NCBI RefSeq assembly: GCF_014281055.1 | Contig: NZ_JACRSE010000003.1 | Coordinates: 372,001 to 436,000 of the forward strand | Direction: 5' to 3' | Source of the DNA: Fluviispira vulneris | GTDB lineage: Bacteria > Bdellovibrionota_B > Oligoflexia > Silvanigrellales > Silvanigrellaceae | Length of the DNA: 64,000 nucleotides | Shown: positions 17,014 to 27,049 of the stretch, piece after piece | Layout of the letters: each line of letters begins with the position of its first letter | Numbering within the stretch: the stretch's first letter is position 1 | Made by a program: the position numbers and the translations under genes | The notes under the pieces: model-generated | Databases searched by the model: none | What the model was told of the DNA's origin: nothing | Seen by the model: only the letters and a program-made list of their open reading frames with translations

Positions 17014-17531
17014 TAATCGTAGATATTACATTTTTAATTTTTATAATATTTCATTCAATAATTATGCTTATAGATGAGTTTTATTTTCATAGGAAAAGAG
17101 GTTTGACTAAATGGGAAAGGATTGGTCATCCATTAGATACTCTGTCAACACTTCTTTGCTTCTTTGTCATCATTTTTCTTCCAATGACAAAAATAAATAT
17201 GATTATTTTTTTATTTCTGGCTATCATCTCTTGTGCATTGATTACTAAAGACGAATTTGTTCATGCAAAATACTGTAGTAAAATTGAGCATCTATTGCAC
17301 GCTTTTTTATTTATTTGTCATCCCATAATGTTGATATTTATTTTTGTATTTTGGTCAGCATTCTCTAAATCATATTTTAGTTTTTTATTACATGTGGATT
17401 TAATTTTTTTAAAAAACATAATTATATTCCAGTTTGTATCAATTAATTTGTTTTTATTGTACCAAATTTTATATTGGAATATAATATGGAAAGGTCGTAA
17501 ATATGCTGAAAAAATATCAAATAAACAATGA
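17010..17531 (+). CDS. Polytopic membrane protein rich in conserved-looking His/Asp/Glu
   Basis: 173 residues with about four to five membrane segments. Charged and His residues sit in repeated motifs near the membrane: DEFYFHRKRGLTKWERIGHPLD (about residues 22-43, with the conserved-looking parts DEFYFHR and IGHPLD) and KDEFVHAKYCSKIEHLLHA, followed by CHP. That arrangement is compatible with a metal-binding membrane enzyme, but I cannot name the family. The ATGA overlap with the polyketide synthase gene and the overlap with the methyltransferase gene (17503) make a role in the same pathway likely. The start at 17010 is chosen over an in-frame upstream one because of this coupling. Confidence 0.65.
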   Translation: MIIVDITFLIFIIFHSIIMLIDEFYFHRKRGLTKWERIGHPLDTLSTLLCFFVIIFLPMTKINMIIFLFLAIISCALITKDEFVHAKYCSKIEHLLHAFLFICHPIMLIFIFVFWSAFSKSYFSFLLHVDLIFLKNIIIFQFVSINLFLLYQILYWNIIWKGRKYAEKISNKQ

Positions 17532-18249
17532 AATTTATAAGCAAATGGGAGATGAGTGGTACGTAAGTGATAATTATGTGGCTCTTCTGCGAGCTGAAGC
17601 AAGGGCACGCAATCCATGGGTTAGTAAAAAAATAAATGAATTGGTAAAAAATGAAAACATTTCTGTATTAGATGTTGGTTGCGGTGGAGGATTGCTTGCA
17701 AATGAATTAGCTAATATGAATTATAATGTCACCGGTGTAGATATTCACCCAGAAGTTCTAAATGTAGGAAAAAAATATGACAAGACAGGAACTGTAAAAT
17801 ATCAGTATGCCGATGCTCATGCTCTTCCATTTCCTGATGCTAATTTTGATGTCGTCTGTATATTAGATGTTCTTGAACATGTGGATAATTACATTCAGGT
17901 ATTAAACGAATGCGTGCGTTGCTTAAAAAAAGGAGGTTATATTTTTTATCATACATTTAATAGAAATATATTTTCTTTTTTATTTGTTATAAAGGGAATG
18001 GAAATATTTGTTAAAAACACTCCTAAAAACTTACATGTTCATCACTTGTTTATTAAACCTAAAGAGATTAGAAATATATTAATGGAATTAAACTGCAATT
18101 TAAAAGAAATTAAAGGCTTAAACCCTAAAATATTTTCAAAAGAATTTATGAAATTAATATTTAAAGGGGAGATTGATGATAAATTTGAATTTAAGCTAAC
18201 AAACTCATTAATTTCTGGATATATTGGTTACGCAGAAAAGTTAAATTAA
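17503..18249 (+). CDS. UbiG-like SAM-dependent methyltransferase
   Basis: 248 residues, class I methyltransferase fold: motif I VLDVGCGGGLLANELA, then the acidic GVDIHPE, ADAHALPFPDANFDVV and LDVLEHVDN. The N-terminal segment (MGDEWYVSDNYVALLRAEARARNPWV) follows the UbiG layout. UbiG methylates ring hydroxyls in ubiquinone synthesis. Here, downstream of a type III polyketide synthase, O-methylation of a phenolic lipid is the simplest inference. The first 29 bases overlap the membrane-protein gene. It ends 20 bases from the convergent RND gene. Confidence 0.85.
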   Translation: MLKKYQINNEIYKQMGDEWYVSDNYVALLRAEARARNPWVSKKINELVKNENISVLDVGCGGGLLANELANMNYNVTGVDIHPEVLNVGKKYDKTGTVKYQYADAHALPFPDANFDVVCILDVLEHVDNYIQVLNECVRCLKKGGYIFYHTFNRNIFSFLFVIKGMEIFVKNTPKNLHVHHLFIKPKEIRNILMELNCNLKEIKGLNPKIFSKEFMKLIFKGEIDDKFEFKLTNSLISGYIGYAEKLN

Positions 18250-18269
18250 CAGAATTGAATCTGCCTCAT

Positions 18270-21200
18270 TCAGTCGTTTGTTCTTCTTTCTTTTAGGGTG
18301 CGAGAATGGGGTCTTATTTTATGCAAAATATTTTTTAGCTTCATTTTAGTTTCATTTATAAAACTATAAAAACATGGCACTATTAATAAAGTTAAAATAG
18401 CAGATGAGATGAGCCCTCCAACGACAGTTATACCCATATTTGCTCTACTCTCATGCCCTGGTCCTGTGCTTAAAATGAGTGGTATCATACCAGCCACCAT
18501 TGTTAATGTTGTCATTAAAATAGGTCTAAAACGGACGTATGCTGATTCGAGCAAGCTTTCATTGACTGACATACCTTCTCTGGCTTTTTGTTGAGCAAAT
18601 TCTATCAATAAAATTGCATTTTTTGTCACGAGTCCCATCAGCATAATAATACCAATAATAGCGTTTATAGACATGGGTTGTCTTGTTATAATTAATGCTA
18701 AAAATGATCCTGAAAATGCAAGCGGAACACTGAGCATGATGGAGAATGGCCCCATAAAATTTTCGAACTGTGCGCAAAGCACCATGAAAATAAAAAGAAC
18801 AGCGAGTAAAAGTGTCGATGAAATTATTTTAATACTTTCATTCAAAAATTCTGTATCACCCCCTAATTTATTTTTAATTTCAAATGGCATAGTTTCTTTC
18901 ATATAATCATTTATTTGAGAGGTTACTCCCGCTAAGTTTTTTCCAAAATATTTTGCTTTAATTGTAATTTCTTTTTCCCCATTTAAATGGCGAATAACAG
19001 ATTCAACTTTTACTTTTTCAATTGTTGCAATTGTCGATAGTAGCACAGAGTTGTCATTGCGTGTTGGAATAAAAACGCCAGCTAGGGAATTAAGTGTTTG
19101 ATTATTATTGTTTGGTAACATAATTTTTATGTCATAAAAGCGGCCATCAGCATAAAAATCTCCTACTTTTTCTCCTGCATATAAATATTTTAATGTACTT
19201 GCAATATCTTGAGATGTTATTCCTAAACTCGCGGCTTTAATTCGATTTGGAATAATTTTATATTCATAGGTAGAGTCATCTGCATTGCTAGAAGCATCTT
19301 TTACATCTGGAAGGGTATTCATAAATTCAATCAGTTTCTGTGAATACATTTCAAGTGTTTGGGTGTTACTAGAGAGAAGACTGATTTGCAGAGGATAATC
19401 TCGTGAGCCGAAACCAACTTTTTCTTCTGGATTTTGAATAAATCGTTTTAAATTTTCAGATATATTTTGTTTGAATTGAGCAGTTGTAAAAGTTCTTTTT
19501 TTGGGATCTATTAATGTAATATTGTAATTAATATCACTTGCAACACCAAACTGACCTCCGCCAACTCGCATAAGAACGCTCTCAACTCCAGGATAGGAAA
19601 GGATATATTTTTCGATTTCCTGGGCTCTTTTAGTAGAAACTGCTAATGGAGTATCCTTTGCAAGAGTAAATGATATTCTCGTTTTACCATTATCTTCATC
19701 AATATTGAGAGTCATCGGTACAAATTTTAACAAAATGACGCTTAAGATTAGTATTACAAGGGCTGCTGAAAGAGTCGATTTCTTATATCTCAATAAAAAA
19801 CGTAATGTATTCTGATATTTTTTTTGAAATTCAGCAAATTTTTTATCAAATAGTTCAGCATATTTATTTTTTTGAGTGCTTAAATGATTTTCATCTTTCA
19901 ATATGCGGCTACTCATCATAGGAACTAAGGTAAATGCAACAAAAAGTGAAATTAGCACTGAGGTTGCTACGGTGATACCAAATTCAAAAAAGAATTTTCC
20001 AATAATCCCTTCCATAAATGCTACAGGAATAAAAACGGCAACAATTGCTAATGTAACAGCAATCGCAGCTAAACCTATTTCAGCTGTGCCATCATACGCA
20101 GCAGTGAAAATGTTTTTACCAAGAGTTCTATGTCTATGAATATTTTCAATAACAACAATTGAGTCGTCTACAAGTATTCCTATTGAAAGAGTTAGTGCTA
20201 ACATTGTTAAGTTATTTAAAGTAAAGTTTAACGCATTTGCAACTATAAATGTTCCTATAATTGAAGTTGGTATGGAAACAGCACAAATAATAGTATTGCG
20301 CCAATCATGAAGAAAGATAAAGACGACGAAGACTGCAAGTATGGCACCAAGTAAGAGGTCAAATTTAACTGATTCAATGGATGATGAAATCCATGTTGAA
20401 TCGTCAAAAATGACCGAAAGATTGAGATTTTCTCTTTGGGAAATATTAATCTTTTTAATCAGATCACGAATATCGTTAGAAACTTCAACCATATTAGATT
20501 GAGGTTTTTTTCCGATATAAATAAAAATAGATTGTTTACCATTGAATTCCCCATAGGATCTTGCCTCGACAACGCTGTCTTTTACTTCTGCAATATCTTC
20601 TACACGGAGAATATTATTAGGATTTAATTCTAATGGTATTTTTGCAATGCTATCAATGGATGTTGGTATATTTTGAGTAGACATACCTGTGACACTCGTC
20701 GGTGTGCGCAGAAGTCCAGCTGGTAAGGTAACAATTTGGCTGGCAATTTGATTTTTTATCTTAATCGGTGATAATTGCATCGAATTTATGAGAGCGGAAT
20801 TCAACTCTATATGTACTTCTCTTTCTTGTGAACCTATTACATCAATTTCTCCAACACCTTTTATTTGTTGAATTAAAGGTTTTAATTCAAAAATGGCATA
20901 GTTTGAAAGTTCTTTTTTAGATAGCTTTGTTGATGATAAAGTTAATCCCAAAATGCTATCACCATTCATTTCATATTTTTCAACAATTGGAGTATCTGCA
21001 TCCTTAGGAAAATATATTTGGCTTACTTTATTTCTCACATCTTCAATGGCTCTATCTGGTTTTACTTCGAGATCAAATTCGAGTGAAACACTTGCACCGT
21101 TTTGATATGCTGAGCCATTCATATTTTTGAGACCAGTGATACTTCGAAAACTTTTTTCCATAGGTTTTAAAAGGAGTTCCTCAGAAGTAGAGGGATTTGA

Positions 21201-21359
21201 TCCTGAATAGGCAACACTCACGGTTATAAACGGCAATTCAATATTAGGTTTGTCTTCTATCCCTAGTTTAGGATAGGACATAAGGCCAAATATTATGATT
21301 AATAGATTCAAAATAGATGAAAAATAAGGTCTTTTGATAGAGACTTTTGAGAGTAGCAT
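18270..21359 (-). CDS. RND efflux transporter permease (AcrB/MexB-like)
   Basis: 1029 residues, typical for the HAE1 family. It is the inner-membrane proton/drug antiporter of a tripartite pump. The N-terminus ([39 protein letters not shown], about residues 7-45) starts the first helix. The proton-relay aspartates are in [15 protein letters not shown] and the matching lysine in [15 protein letters not shown]. Two large periplasmic loops give the usual duplicated layout. Downstream of the adaptor and TolC genes on the same strand (17-base gap), so it is the last gene of the operon. The substrate is unknown. Confidence 0.93.
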   Translation of the reverse strand: MLLSKVSIKRPYFSSILNLLIIIFGLMSYPKLGIEDKPNIELPFITVSVAYSGSNPSTSEELLLKPMEKSFRSITGLKNMNGSAYQNGASVSLEFDLEVKPDRAIEDVRNKVSQIYFPKDADTPIVEKYEMNGDSILGLTLSSTKLSKKELSNYAIFELKPLIQQIKGVGEIDVIGSQEREVHIELNSALINSMQLSPIKIKNQIASQIVTLPAGLLRTPTSVTGMSTQNIPTSIDSIAKIPLELNPNNILRVEDIAEVKDSVVEARSYGEFNGKQSIFIYIGKKPQSNMVEVSNDIRDLIKKINISQRENLNLSVIFDDSTWISSSIESVKFDLLLGAILAVFVVFIFLHDWRNTIICAVSIPTSIIGTFIVANALNFTLNNLTMLALTLSIGILVDDSIVVIENIHRHRTLGKNIFTAAYDGTAEIGLAAIAVTLAIVAVFIPVAFMEGIIGKFFFEFGITVATSVLISLFVAFTLVPMMSSRILKDENHLSTQKNKYAELFDKKFAEFQKKYQNTLRFLLRYKKSTLSAALVILILSVILLKFVPMTLNIDEDNGKTRISFTLAKDTPLAVSTKRAQEIEKYILSYPGVESVLMRVGGGQFGVASDINYNITLIDPKKRTFTTAQFKQNISENLKRFIQNPEEKVGFGSRDYPLQISLLSSNTQTLEMYSQKLIEFMNTLPDVKDASSNADDSTYEYKIIPNRIKAASLGITSQDIASTLKYLYAGEKVGDFYADGRFYDIKIMLPNNNNQTLNSLAGVFIPTRNDNSVLLSTIATIEKVKVESVIRHLNGEKEITIKAKYFGKNLAGVTSQINDYMKETMPFEIKNKLGGDTEFLNESIKIISSTLLLAVLFIFMVLCAQFENFMGPFSIMLSVPLAFSGSFLALIITRQPMSINAIIGIIMLMGLVTKNAILLIEFAQQKAREGMSVNESLLESAYVRFRPILMTTLTMVAGMIPLILSTGPGHESRANMGITVVGGLISSAILTLLIVPCFYSFINETKMKLKNILHKIRPHSRTLKERRTND

Positions 21360-21376
21360 TTCAGTTTCTCTTAAAA

Positions 21377-22306
21377 TTAGTTGGATTTAAGTTTGATTTC
21401 TAAAAAAGTACCTGGCACAAGCGTACCTGTATAATTTTTTACATCTGCATAAACATCAAAGGTTCTTGTTGATTGATCAATTACTGGGACAATTCTTTTT
21501 ATAATTGCAGTCCCTTTTTCGCCAGATATTGGATTTATTACATCAAATTTCATTCCAAGTTTTACTTGATTAAAATAGGTAATCGGCATTTGAGTAAATA
21601 AACTAAGATTTTTCATTTGTGTAATTTGTAATGCAGGTGTTCCTTCAGAGAGATAATCTCCAACATTTTTTAATACCTTAGAAATAACTCCTGAATACGG
21701 TGCGTAGAGTTTATTTGCTTTAAGGATAAATTCTTTACCCTCTAAAGTTGCTTGTGCATTTTTTAAATTTAGAATTGCAGCTTTGGTATTTATTTTTTCA
21801 TTTTCTAATGTTGTTGTATTGATAATCCCATTTTTTTGCTGCTGAGTAACACGAAGTAATTTTTTTTCTTGTTGCTCGAGTAATAATTTTTTATTTTCAA
21901 CTTCAATCTGCGCAGAGCGAACATCTATAGATGCTTGTTTTTCCGCTAAGGAAGCTAGCAATTGACCTTGCTTGACTTCTTCGCCGGCTTTTACATAAAT
22001 ATTGCTGATTGTGCCTGAAGTCAAAAAACCAATTGAGCTTTGATTTTCCGCTTTAATTGAAGCCGGAATTCTTGGCACACTGCTTGCGTCCAGAGAAGTG
22101 TCAATGATGTTCGTTTTTATATCATGGAGAATATCACTTTGTTTTGCAGCTTCTTGTGCTGGTTGAGAGGTTTTTTCTTGAGTCGGTGTCGAGTTTGTTG
22201 CTGGTAATGAAACTTTTTCAGTGCCTTGTTTTTTACATGATATGAAAAGGCCAAATAGACTCATGAGAATTATTGAGCTAAAAATTTTAACTTTTTTATG
22301 ACACAT
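21377..22306 (-). CDS. RND periplasmic adaptor (membrane fusion lipoprotein)
   Basis: 309 residues from the ATG at 22306; a longer frame opens further up, but this start follows TAAGGTG and gives a lipoprotein signal (IFSSIILMSLFGLFISCKKQ). Next come a low-complexity Thr/Pro/Gln linker, a biotinyl-lipoyl half-motif (GTISNIYVKAGEEVKQGQLLASL), a helical hairpin and the second half (LYAPYSGVISKVLKNVGDYLSEG). It bridges the RND permease to the outer-membrane channel. It lies 8 bases downstream of the TolC-like gene. Confidence 0.9.
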   Translation of the reverse strand: MCHKKVKIFSSIILMSLFGLFISCKKQGTEKVSLPATNSTPTQEKTSQPAQEAAKQSDILHDIKTNIIDTSLDASSVPRIPASIKAENQSSIGFLTSGTISNIYVKAGEEVKQGQLLASLAEKQASIDVRSAQIEVENKKLLLEQQEKKLLRVTQQQKNGIINTTTLENEKINTKAAILNLKNAQATLEGKEFILKANKLYAPYSGVISKVLKNVGDYLSEGTPALQITQMKNLSLFTQMPITYFNQVKLGMKFDVINPISGEKGTAIIKRIVPVIDQSTRTFDVYADVKNYTGTLVPGTFLEIKLKSN

Positions 22307-22314
22307 AGAGCACC

Positions 22315-23664
22315 TTATTGAGTAATTTTTGGAATATCGCCTAATGCAGCTTGTAACTTGAGCCATGAAATATCAAGATTATTTCTCATTTCTGCTAAAT
22401 TAATTTTTGAATTTGTTAAACTATTTTGCACTAATATAAGCTCTGAAGCTGATAGATCACCTGTCTGGTATTTTAGCAGTGATAATTTTAAAGCTTCTTC
22501 CGAAATATTGACTGCATCTTTAGATTTTATCAGATTTTCGTTAAAGTTCTTAAAATTATTGTATGCTAGAATAATTTCTTGATTGATATTTATTTCTGAC
22601 TCTTCTTTATCAAGAATGAGTTTTCTTTTTCTATTTAATATAGACATTTGATTGTCAGCTATAACACCACCATCCCAAATTTTCCAGTTCAAGCTCAACC
22701 CATAAGTGAATTTTGTTTGAGGATAATAGATATAATTTGGATCATTTGGGCTAGCCTCTTGAGAGGATTTTTCATAGCTGTTTCTAGCAAAAACATTTAT
22801 CTCTGGTAAATATGCTGCTGATGAATGTAATAAATTATATTTTTCAGCACTGATTTTATTATCAAGACTTTTTAATTCATTTCTATTGTTTTTTCCTTTT
22901 TTAATGATACTTTCAAGAGATTCTAATGGTTTATTTCTTAACTCAAAATAAGATTTATTTTCATATGAGAGTGTAAGGTTGCTATGTATATTTAAAAAAG
23001 TTTTTAGTTCATTAATTTTATTTTGTAATTCGTTTTCAGCTTGACTGAGTTTTATTTCACTTTCAATATATTTTGCTTGGAATTGCAAAAGATCTATTTT
23101 TGTTTTATTTTCATCTCCACTTTCAAAAAGGATTTTGGTTTCTTTTAATTGATCAGCTACACTTGTTAATTCAGTTTTTTTTATTTCAATATTCCGATAA
23201 GCTTGTTGAACATTTAAAAAATATTCAGCTGCTTTTTCTCGAGCTTTTATTCTCTCTGCCAAAAGATCAAAGCTTGCCGCTTTTTTAAACTCTTTTTTCG
23301 CCATTAAGTTGGGTAACTCTGTAATGAGACCTGTTAATGGTTGACTTAGCTCTAGAGCAATGCTTTCGCTCTGTGAGGGAATATTGGAATTATAGTTCTG
23401 CCTTTGATCATCTGCAAAAGTAAGATCTCCAGAGATGCTTAGACTTGGACCGAAATTAAAGTAGGAGAGTGTTTCAGATTTGTCATAATAGTCTAAATCT
23501 TGAGTAGCAGCTTTCACTTTATAAGAATTTATTTCAGCTAAATCCATAGCTTTTTCAAGCGTGATATTCGTTGGTAAATTACTATTTATTTTAGATTGGG
23601 AAATACTTGAGTTTTTTATAAATGACAAAAAAATAACTAAAAAAATATATTTAATAACTTGCAT
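22315..23664 (-). CDS. TolC-family outer-membrane efflux protein
   Basis: 449 residues with an N-terminal signal peptide (YIFLVIFLSFIKNSSISQS). The mature protein shows two related coiled-coil/strand halves typical of OEP proteins: ITLEKAMDLAEINSYKVKAATQDL and the later KYNLLHSSAAYLPEINVFARNSYEK, ending ...NLDISWLKLQAALGDI. It forms the exit duct for the adaptor and RND permease encoded just downstream, in the order channel, adaptor, pump. Confidence 0.88.
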   Translation of the reverse strand: MQVIKYIFLVIFLSFIKNSSISQSKINSNLPTNITLEKAMDLAEINSYKVKAATQDLDYYDKSETLSYFNFGPSLSISGDLTFADDQRQNYNSNIPSQSESIALELSQPLTGLITELPNLMAKKEFKKAASFDLLAERIKAREKAAEYFLNVQQAYRNIEIKKTELTSVADQLKETKILFESGDENKTKIDLLQFQAKYIESEIKLSQAENELQNKINELKTFLNIHSNLTLSYENKSYFELRNKPLESLESIIKKGKNNRNELKSLDNKISAEKYNLLHSSAAYLPEINVFARNSYEKSSQEASPNDPNYIYYPQTKFTYGLSLNWKIWDGGVIADNQMSILNRKRKLILDKEESEININQEIILAYNNFKNFNENLIKSKDAVNISEEALKLSLLKYQTGDLSASELILVQNSLTNSKINLAEMRNNLDISWLKLQAALGDIPKITQ

Positions 23665-23716
23665 AATTATCGGTGAGCTCTCCTTGCTATGTTGCTTATT
23701 AAGAAATATCCCTCAC

Positions 23717-23756
23717 TCACAAATGTGAAATTACGCTATGCTCAATTTATTTTCAA
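23717..23756 (-). promoter_or_regulatory. Predicted promoter and palindromic operator of the efflux operon
   Basis: On the minus strand, TTGAAA (23751-23756) and TAATTT (23728-23733) are spaced by exactly 17 bases, about 60 bases before the TolC start. A palindrome TCACAAATGTGA (23717-23728) abuts the -10 element at the expected transcription start, a classic repressor position. No repressor gene is adjacent, so the regulator would act from elsewhere. Confidence 0.4.
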
Positions 23757-23908
23757 TAAAAGTACACAAAAATTAAACAGTAGGGTTATCTTATATTTGC
23801 AATATTTTTTAGATTGAATATTTAAATTAATTAAATTATTAAAATATTCATTTTCAATATTGGGATTGTTTAACAAACATAAAATTGCTTGTCAAGAAAA
23901 ATAAATTA

Positions 23909-24229
23909 TTATAAATCTAATTTTTTTTCTAATATTTCTATCAGTATCTTTTGATCAATAATTTGCTTTTTTAGTTCTCGCAATTCAATTTCTTTTTCTT
24001 TTAAATAGCTTTCAAATTGTATTATTTCTTCTTTTTTTTCATTATATAATTCATCTTTTATAAAAACATAGTATTTACCATCACGAAATTCAGATCTTAT
24101 TTTGCCAGATTTTAATTTTCTTCTCAGTGTTATTTCTGATGTTTGTAAAAGTTGTGCTGCTTCATTGAGTTTGAGCCAATGGCCTGGCTCATTTATCTCT
24201 TTCATTTTTGCTGATAATTTTTTTGCCAT
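23909..24229 (-). CDS. Excisionase/MerR-type DNA-binding protein with coiled coil
   Basis: 106 residues. The first 55 have a winged helix-turn-helix of the excisionase (HTH_17) type: WLKLNEAAQLLQTSEITLRRKLKSGKIRSEFRDGKYYVFIKDEL. The C-terminal 45 residues are a charged coiled coil (YLKEKEIELRELKKQIIDQKILIEILEKK), probably for dimerisation. It begins 4 bases after the stop of the upstream stand-alone receiver, so the two form a probable operon. An output role for that receiver is inference from position. Confidence 0.75.
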   Translation of the reverse strand: MAKKLSAKMKEINEPGHWLKLNEAAQLLQTSEITLRRKLKSGKIRSEFRDGKYYVFIKDELYNEKKEEIIQFESYLKEKEIELRELKKQIIDQKILIEILEKKLDL

Positions 24230-24233
24230 ATTG

Positions 24234-24587
24234 TTATCCTAAATATTTAAGGAGTTCGTCGATTGAATAAGGTTTTTGCATGCACGAAAAGTTAGAATAT
24301 GAATTTTTTAATTTTTCAATTCGATTGTCGGCAGAATCATCGCCTGTGGTCAAGATAAATTTTTCTTTAAATATATGATTTAATTCATTTTCAAAGAAAT
24401 CAATTCCATTTTCACCATTTGCTAGGAAAAGATCGCATATTATTGCATTTATTTCAGTGGTTTTTTTTAAAATCTCAAAAGCGTCACTGAGATTAAGTGC
24501 TGTCAAAACATCAATACCTTTTTTTTTCATTCTACGTGCTGCCATCTCAAGTAAATCTGAATCATCGTCAATAATTAGAACTTTCAT
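24234..24587 (-). CDS. Stand-alone response-regulator receiver
   Basis: 117 residues, only a CheY-like receiver. The acidic pocket is at LIIDDDSDLL, the phosphoacceptor Asp in AIICDLFLANG (about residue 53), the switch Thr in ILTTGDDS and the conserved Lys in CMQKPYSIDELL. It has no output domain. The next gene encodes a small DNA-binding protein with a coiled coil, which could be its partner. No histidine kinase lies beside it; a hybrid-like kinase is at the left end of the window. Confidence 0.85.
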   Translation of the reverse strand: MKVLIIDDDSDLLEMAARRMKKKGIDVLTALNLSDAFEILKKTTEINAIICDLFLANGENGIDFFENELNHIFKEKFILTTGDDSADNRIEKLKNSYSNFSCMQKPYSIDELLKYLG

Positions 24588-24630
24588 AATGAGTTATTAC
24601 CTTTTTTTACGGTTTTTGCACATAGTTCAC

Positions 24631-24639
24631 TGATAGAAT
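24631..24639 (+). promoter_or_regulatory. Candidate extended -10 element for the malic enzyme gene
   Basis: TGATAGAAT matches TGnTAnnnT about 80 bases before the maeB start, without a clear -35 hexamer. It lies in the 130-base divergent region shared with the receiver gene. Support is weak. Confidence 0.28.
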
Positions 24640-24720
24640 AGCACATTGCATGCTTTAAATATAAAGGGTACCGTAGACTGAGGTTGTTCCCATGACATCA
24701 TTTAGAGGAAAGGAATATAC

Positions 24721-26994
24721 ATGGGTTTGAGAGAAGATGCACTAAATTATCATAGCAAAGGCCGCAAAGGCAAAATTGAAACAGGAATTACAAAGGAGTG
24801 TAAAAATCAAAAAGATATCACTCTTGCATATTCTCCAGGAGTCGCTGAACCATGTAAAGAAATAGCAAGGGATCCTTCTCTTGTTTATGAATATACAGCA
24901 AAAGGAAATTTAGTTGCAGTTGTGACCAATGGGACTGCAGTTCTTGGTTTAGGTGCGATTGGTCCCATGGCAGGTAAACCTGTAATGGAAGGAAAAGCGG
25001 TTCTATTTAAAATGTTTGCAGATATTGATTGTTACGACATTGAATTGAATGCAAAAACACCTGAAGAAATCATTTCTGCATGCCGAATGCTTGAACCTAC
25101 TTTTGGTGGAATTAATCTCGAAGATATCAAAGCACCCGAATGCTTTGAAGTGGAAGAGCAATTGCGTGAAGAACTTGATATTCCTGTTTTTCACGACGAT
25201 CAGCATGGAACAGCAATTGTCAGCGCAGCCGCATTGATCAATGCTTGTGAAATAACAGGACGTAATATTGCTGATGTCATATGTGTCGTAAATGGTGCAG
25301 GAGCAGCTGCGATTGCTTGTGCACAAATGTACATTAATATCGGCTTAAAAAAGGAAAATCTTTTTCTATGTGATTCCAAAGGTGTGGTTTATAAAGGACG
25401 CACGGAAGGAATGAATAAATATAAAGAAAGATTTGCAAACGAAACTAAAAAACGAACTTTAGCTGAAGCAATTGATGGGGCTGATGTCTTTTGTGGGTTG
25501 AGTGTTGCTGGCGCAGTTTCTAAAGAAATGGTTGCAAGCATGGCCAAAAATCCAATTATATTTGCCATGGCAAATCCGGATCCCGAAATCAGCCCTAAAG
25601 ATATAAAATCAGTTCGCTCCGATGCAATTATTGCAACTGGTCGCTCAGATTATCCGAATCAAGTGAATAACGTTCTAGGATATCCTTATATATTTAGAGG
25701 ATGTATGGACGTTCTATCTAGAAGAATAAATGAAGAAATGAAAATGGCTGCTGTCTATGCAATCGCAGGACTTGCAAAAGAAGATATTCCCGAAAGTGTA
25801 ACACGTTCATATGAAAGTATTTCAGGTTTTGGTCGTGAATATCTAATTCCTAAGCCATTCGATCCTCGTTTATTATTAAGAGTTGCTCCTGCGGTTGCAA
25901 AAGCAGCTATGGAGACAAATGTTGCTCGTAAAAAAATTGACCTTGACATTTATGTTGATCAATTAGAATCCCGTTTAGGTGTTTTGCAATCCGTGACTCG
26001 AAAAATTAAACGTGGAGTTGTTATTGCCAATAGAGCAAATGGAAAGAAAATGCGGGTGGTTTTGCCTGAAGGAACAAGCCCAAAAATTTTAAAAGCTGCA
26101 GAAATAGTGCGGAGTGAAGGAATTTGTGAACCCATTTTGTTGGGTAATGTGAATAAGATTCATGATCTTATTCGAGAAGCAAAATTAGAAAAAAATCTTG
26201 ATCAGGTAACGATTATCGATCCTGCAGTGGATAAAAATACAGATGTTTATGCATCTGTATTACTTGAGAAGCGTGCAAGAAAAGGTGTGACAAGGATGGG
26301 TGCGCAAGAACTCATATCCGGTGATCACCATTATTATGCAGCGATGATGGTTGAGTCGGGTCATGCTGATGCATTTTGTTCTGGAGTTCATCATAATTAC
26401 GGCGATGCTCTTAGACCTGCTTTACAAATTTTTGGAGTGCAAACAGATAAAGTTCTTGCTGGAATTTATATGCTTCTATGGAAAGAAAGAAGTATTTTTG
26501 TAGCGGATGCAACTGTTAATATCAATCCAAGTGCTGAACAATTGGCGCAAATAGCTATTCAGACACATGATATTGCAAAAATATATTTAAGCGAACATCC
26601 TAGAGTTGCTATGCTCAGCTTTAGTAATTTTGGTAGCACGAAACATCCTGAATCAGAAAAAGTTTGTAGAGCAACCGAAATTGTGAAGAAATTGCGCCCT
26701 GATATTGAAATCGATGGAGAAATGCAAGCTGATTTTGCATTATCATCGGAGTTATTGGAGCGCTCCTACGGCTTCTCTACTTTAAAAGGTCCTGCAAATG
26801 TCCTTATTTTTCCAGATCTCACTTCAGGAAATGTTGCATATAAATTACTAGGAAAATTGGGAGGGGCAACAACAATTGGTCCTATATTGACTGGTATCAA
26901 AAAGCCAGTAAATGTTTTAGCGCGTAATTCTGATATTGAAGAAATTGTAAACTTAATTACATTTACTGTGCATAGGGCGCAAAATGGAATGTAA
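24721..26994 (+). CDS. maeB: NADP-dependent malic enzyme with C-terminal phosphotransacetylase-like domain
   Basis: 757 residues, the size of the MaeB class. It decarboxylates malate to pyruvate. The malic domain has [30 protein letters not shown] and the metal region [19 protein letters not shown]; the NAD(P) domain has [16 protein letters not shown]. From about residue 430 a phosphotransacetylase-like domain follows ([35 protein letters not shown]), usually regulatory in this class. A strong terminator lies directly downstream. Confidence 0.95.
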   Translation: MGLREDALNYHSKGRKGKIETGITKECKNQKDITLAYSPGVAEPCKEIARDPSLVYEYTAKGNLVAVVTNGTAVLGLGAIGPMAGKPVMEGKAVLFKMFADIDCYDIELNAKTPEEIISACRMLEPTFGGINLEDIKAPECFEVEEQLREELDIPVFHDDQHGTAIVSAAALINACEITGRNIADVICVVNGAGAAAIACAQMYINIGLKKENLFLCDSKGVVYKGRTEGMNKYKERFANETKKRTLAEAIDGADVFCGLSVAGAVSKEMVASMAKNPIIFAMANPDPEISPKDIKSVRSDAIIATGRSDYPNQVNNVLGYPYIFRGCMDVLSRRINEEMKMAAVYAIAGLAKEDIPESVTRSYESISGFGREYLIPKPFDPRLLLRVAPAVAKAAMETNVARKKIDLDIYVDQLESRLGVLQSVTRKIKRGVVIANRANGKKMRVVLPEGTSPKILKAAEIVRSEGICEPILLGNVNKIHDLIREAKLEKNLDQVTIIDPAVDKNTDVYASVLLEKRARKGVTRMGAQELISGDHHYYAAMMVESGHADAFCSGVHHNYGDALRPALQIFGVQTDKVLAGIYMLLWKERSIFVADATVNINPSAEQLAQIAIQTHDIAKIYLSEHPRVAMLSFSNFGSTKHPESEKVCRATEIVKKLRPDIEIDGEMQADFALSSELLERSYGFSTLKGPANVLIFPDLTSGNVAYKLLGKLGGATTIGPILTGIKKPVNVLARNSDIEEIVNLITFTVHRAQNGM

Positions 26995-27015
26995 TTTTAC
27001 TGCGTAAGTAATTAA

Positions 27016-27049
27016 AAAAAAAAGATCTCAAGTTTTGAGATCTTTTTTT
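27016..27049. terminator. Bidirectional intrinsic terminator
   Basis: A run of A, then GATCTCA / TGAGATC arms and a run of T (27016-27049) gives a stem that works on both strands. It ends transcription of maeB from the left and of the convergent prolidase from the right; the prolidase stop codon (27048-27050) lies within it. Confidence 0.85.
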
